Source: Acidovorax sp.
GTDB taxonomy: Bacteria > Pseudomonadota > Gammaproteobacteria > Burkholderiales > Burkholderiaceae_C
Length of the DNA stretch: 7,286 bases
Reading direction: 5' to 3'
Assembly (NCBI GenBank): GCA_030150585.1
Contig: JASLFM010000494.1
Coordinates: forward strand, 1-7,286
Shown here piece by piece: positions 6,386 to 7,286 of the stretch; positions within the stretch are counted from its first letter, which is position 1, and every line of letters starts with the position of its first letter. Both the position numbers and the translations under genes were made by a program. The notes under the pieces were generated by a model. That model was not told where the DNA came from. It ran no database searches and saw nothing but the letters and a program-made list of their open reading frames with translations.

Positions 6386-6401
6386 GTGTAACGTCCGCCC
6401 C

Positions 6402-6416
6402 GGGATGGTGCATCCC
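6402..6416 (-). terminator. Hairpin downstream of dinB (second of two)
   Basis: GGGATG (6402-6407) and CATCCC (6411-6416) form a perfect 6-bp stem with a 3-nt loop. It lies between the dinB stop and the FNR-type boxes of aer. No T-run follows on the minus strand. With the neighbouring hairpin it may end or stabilise the dinB transcript. Confidence 0.4.
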
Positions 6417-6421
6417 TGAGA

Positions 6422-6438
6422 CTGAGCGGGCCGCTCAG
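6422..6438 (-). terminator. Hairpin overlapping the dinB stop codon
   Basis: CTGAGCG (6422-6428) and CGCTCAG (6432-6438) form a perfect 7-bp stem around a 3-nt loop. The dinB stop codon (6435-6437 on the minus strand) lies inside the arm. No T-tract follows, so it is not a classic intrinsic terminator. A 3'-end stability element or a factor-dependent stop is possible. Confidence 0.45.
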
Positions 6439-7286
6439 AATAAAGGGGCGGTGTAGGGGTCCGCGCCGCGCGCGCGGCGGTGCACGGGCACCGAGCCCTG
6501 GGCAAGCTGGGCAGCCCAGTCGGCAGCCTTCACGAGCGCGCCCACGCGCACGCCAAGCAGGCGCAGGCGCTTGTCGAGCGGCACGCGCTTGAGGCACTGG
6601 CCTGCAGCGCGCCGTATCTCGGCCGCGTCCTGCGTGGGCAGCGGCAGCGTGTGGTCGCGCGTCGCGGTCTTGAAGTCGTCATAGCGCAGCTTGATGCCGA
6701 TGGTCTTGCCCACGTAGCCCTTGCGCTGCAGGTCCTCGGCCACGCTCGCGCACAGCGCGGTGAAAATGCGCCCGAGCTCGGCACGGTCGCGCACGGCGTG
6801 CAGGTCACGGTCGAACGTGGTCTCGCGGCTCATCGAGACGGGCTCGCTCTCGGTCACCACGGGGCGCTCGTCGCGGCCCCAGGCCGCCTCGTGCAGCCAG
6901 GCGCCGTAGGCCTTCCCGAAATGCTCCACGAGCCACTCGCGCGGGCGTGCGGCCAGCTCGCCGATGGTGCGGATGCCATGGCCCTGCAGCTTGGCATCGG
7001 CCTTGGGGCCGATGCCGTTGATCTTGCGGCAGGCCAGCGGCCAGATCCGCGCCTGCAGGTCGCCGGCGTAGACCACGGAAATGCCCCGGGGCTTGTCGAA
7101 CTCGCTCGCCATCTTGGCAATCAGCTTGTTGGGTGCCACACCAATCGAGCAGGTCAGCCCCGTGGCGTCGAGGATGGCCTGCTGCAGGCGCTGCGCGAGC
7201 ACACGCCCGCCCTCCTCCTGGCCTCCGGGCACCTCGGTGAAATCGATATAAACCTCGTCCACGCCGCGGTCCTCCATCTGCGGCGC
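6435..7286 (-). CDS. dinB: DNA polymerase IV (DinB, Y-family), N-terminus outside the window
   Basis: The visible 283 residues are the C-terminal part of a translesion DNA polymerase; roughly the first 100 residues lie beyond the right edge. The frame is open to the edge, and a methionine at 7277 is internal, not the start. VDEVYIDFTE just after it matches the SIDEAYLDVT block of E. coli Pol IV with the catalytic Asp-Glu pair. CSIGVAPNKLIAKMASEFDKPRG (starting 43 residues after that Met) is the conserved palm/finger segment. KINGIGPKADAKLQGHGI is the helix-hairpin-helix of the thumb, and the little-finger domain follows from SMSRETTFDRDL. The protein ends in TAPLF, which resembles the C-terminal QLxLF-type sliding-clamp motif. 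The enzyme extends past lesions with low fidelity; LexA control is common but its promoter is outside the window. It is transcribed towards aer, with 130 bp between them. Confidence 0.95.
   Translation of the reverse strand, partial: APQMEDRGVDEVYIDFTEVPGGQEEGGRVLAQRLQQAILDATGLTCSIGVAPNKLIAKMASEFDKPRGISVVYAGDLQARIWPLACRKINGIGPKADAKLQGHGIRTIGELAARPREWLVEHFGKAYGAWLHEAAWGRDERPVVTESEPVSMSRETTFDRDLHAVRDRAELGRIFTALCASVAEDLQRKGYVGKTIGIKLRYDDFKTATRDHTLPLPTQDAAEIRRAAGQCLKRVPLDKRLRLLGVRVGALVKAADWAAQLAQGSVPVHRRARGADPYTAPLF

Noticed and set aside
1..7286. Novel defence, mobile or CRISPR system
   Set aside because: I found no transposase, integrase, direct-repeat array, tRNA-associated junction or compositional break. 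All five complete genes and the partial one belong to recognisable families.

Overview
This is a high-GC (roughly two thirds G+C by eye) chromosomal window from what looks like a betaproteobacterium, most likely a member of the Comamonadaceae (Acidovorax/Comamonas type). The taxonomic guess rests on GC content, protein character and the combination of genes; it is inference, not a database match. The region reads as ordinary core or shell genome. I see no mobile element, CRISPR array, tRNA or rRNA, and no clear undescribed system.

Left part (1-2771, + strand). Positions 1-225 hold no gene I can identify but end in two hairpins. The second (169-195) has a 12-bp stem followed by a T-rich tract and looks like an intrinsic terminator just upstream of yaaA. 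Then come three same-strand genes: yaaA (226-1002, peroxide-stress protein), a 2-oxoglutarate/Fe(II) dioxygenase of the prolyl-4-hydroxylase family (1013-1867), and queF (1926-2771, the preQ0 reductase of queuosine synthesis). The first two are 10 bp apart and probably cotranscribed. queF follows after 58 bp that contain an imperfect hairpin.

Middle (2854-4758, + strand). One gene encodes a membrane-bound diguanylate cyclase: a transmembrane helix, a periplasmic Cache-like sensor, a second helix, a PAS domain, and a GGDEF domain with intact active and inhibitory sites.

Right part (4745-7286, - strand). An aerotaxis receptor (aer) converges on the cyclase gene and overlaps its 3' end by 14 bp. 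Its N-terminus matches the E. coli Aer FAD-PAS domain almost position for position. Its upstream region carries two FNR/ANR-type boxes 22 bp apart, which fits oxygen-responsive control of an oxygen/redox sensor. Upstream on the same strand is dinB (DNA polymerase IV), cut by the window edge, with two tandem hairpins at its 3' end.

Together the window pairs oxidative-stress/iron-linked and tRNA-modification genes on the left with two signalling proteins on the right, a c-di-GMP synthase and an energy-taxis receptor. The pair could bear on the choice between motility and attachment, but they converge and are not an operon.
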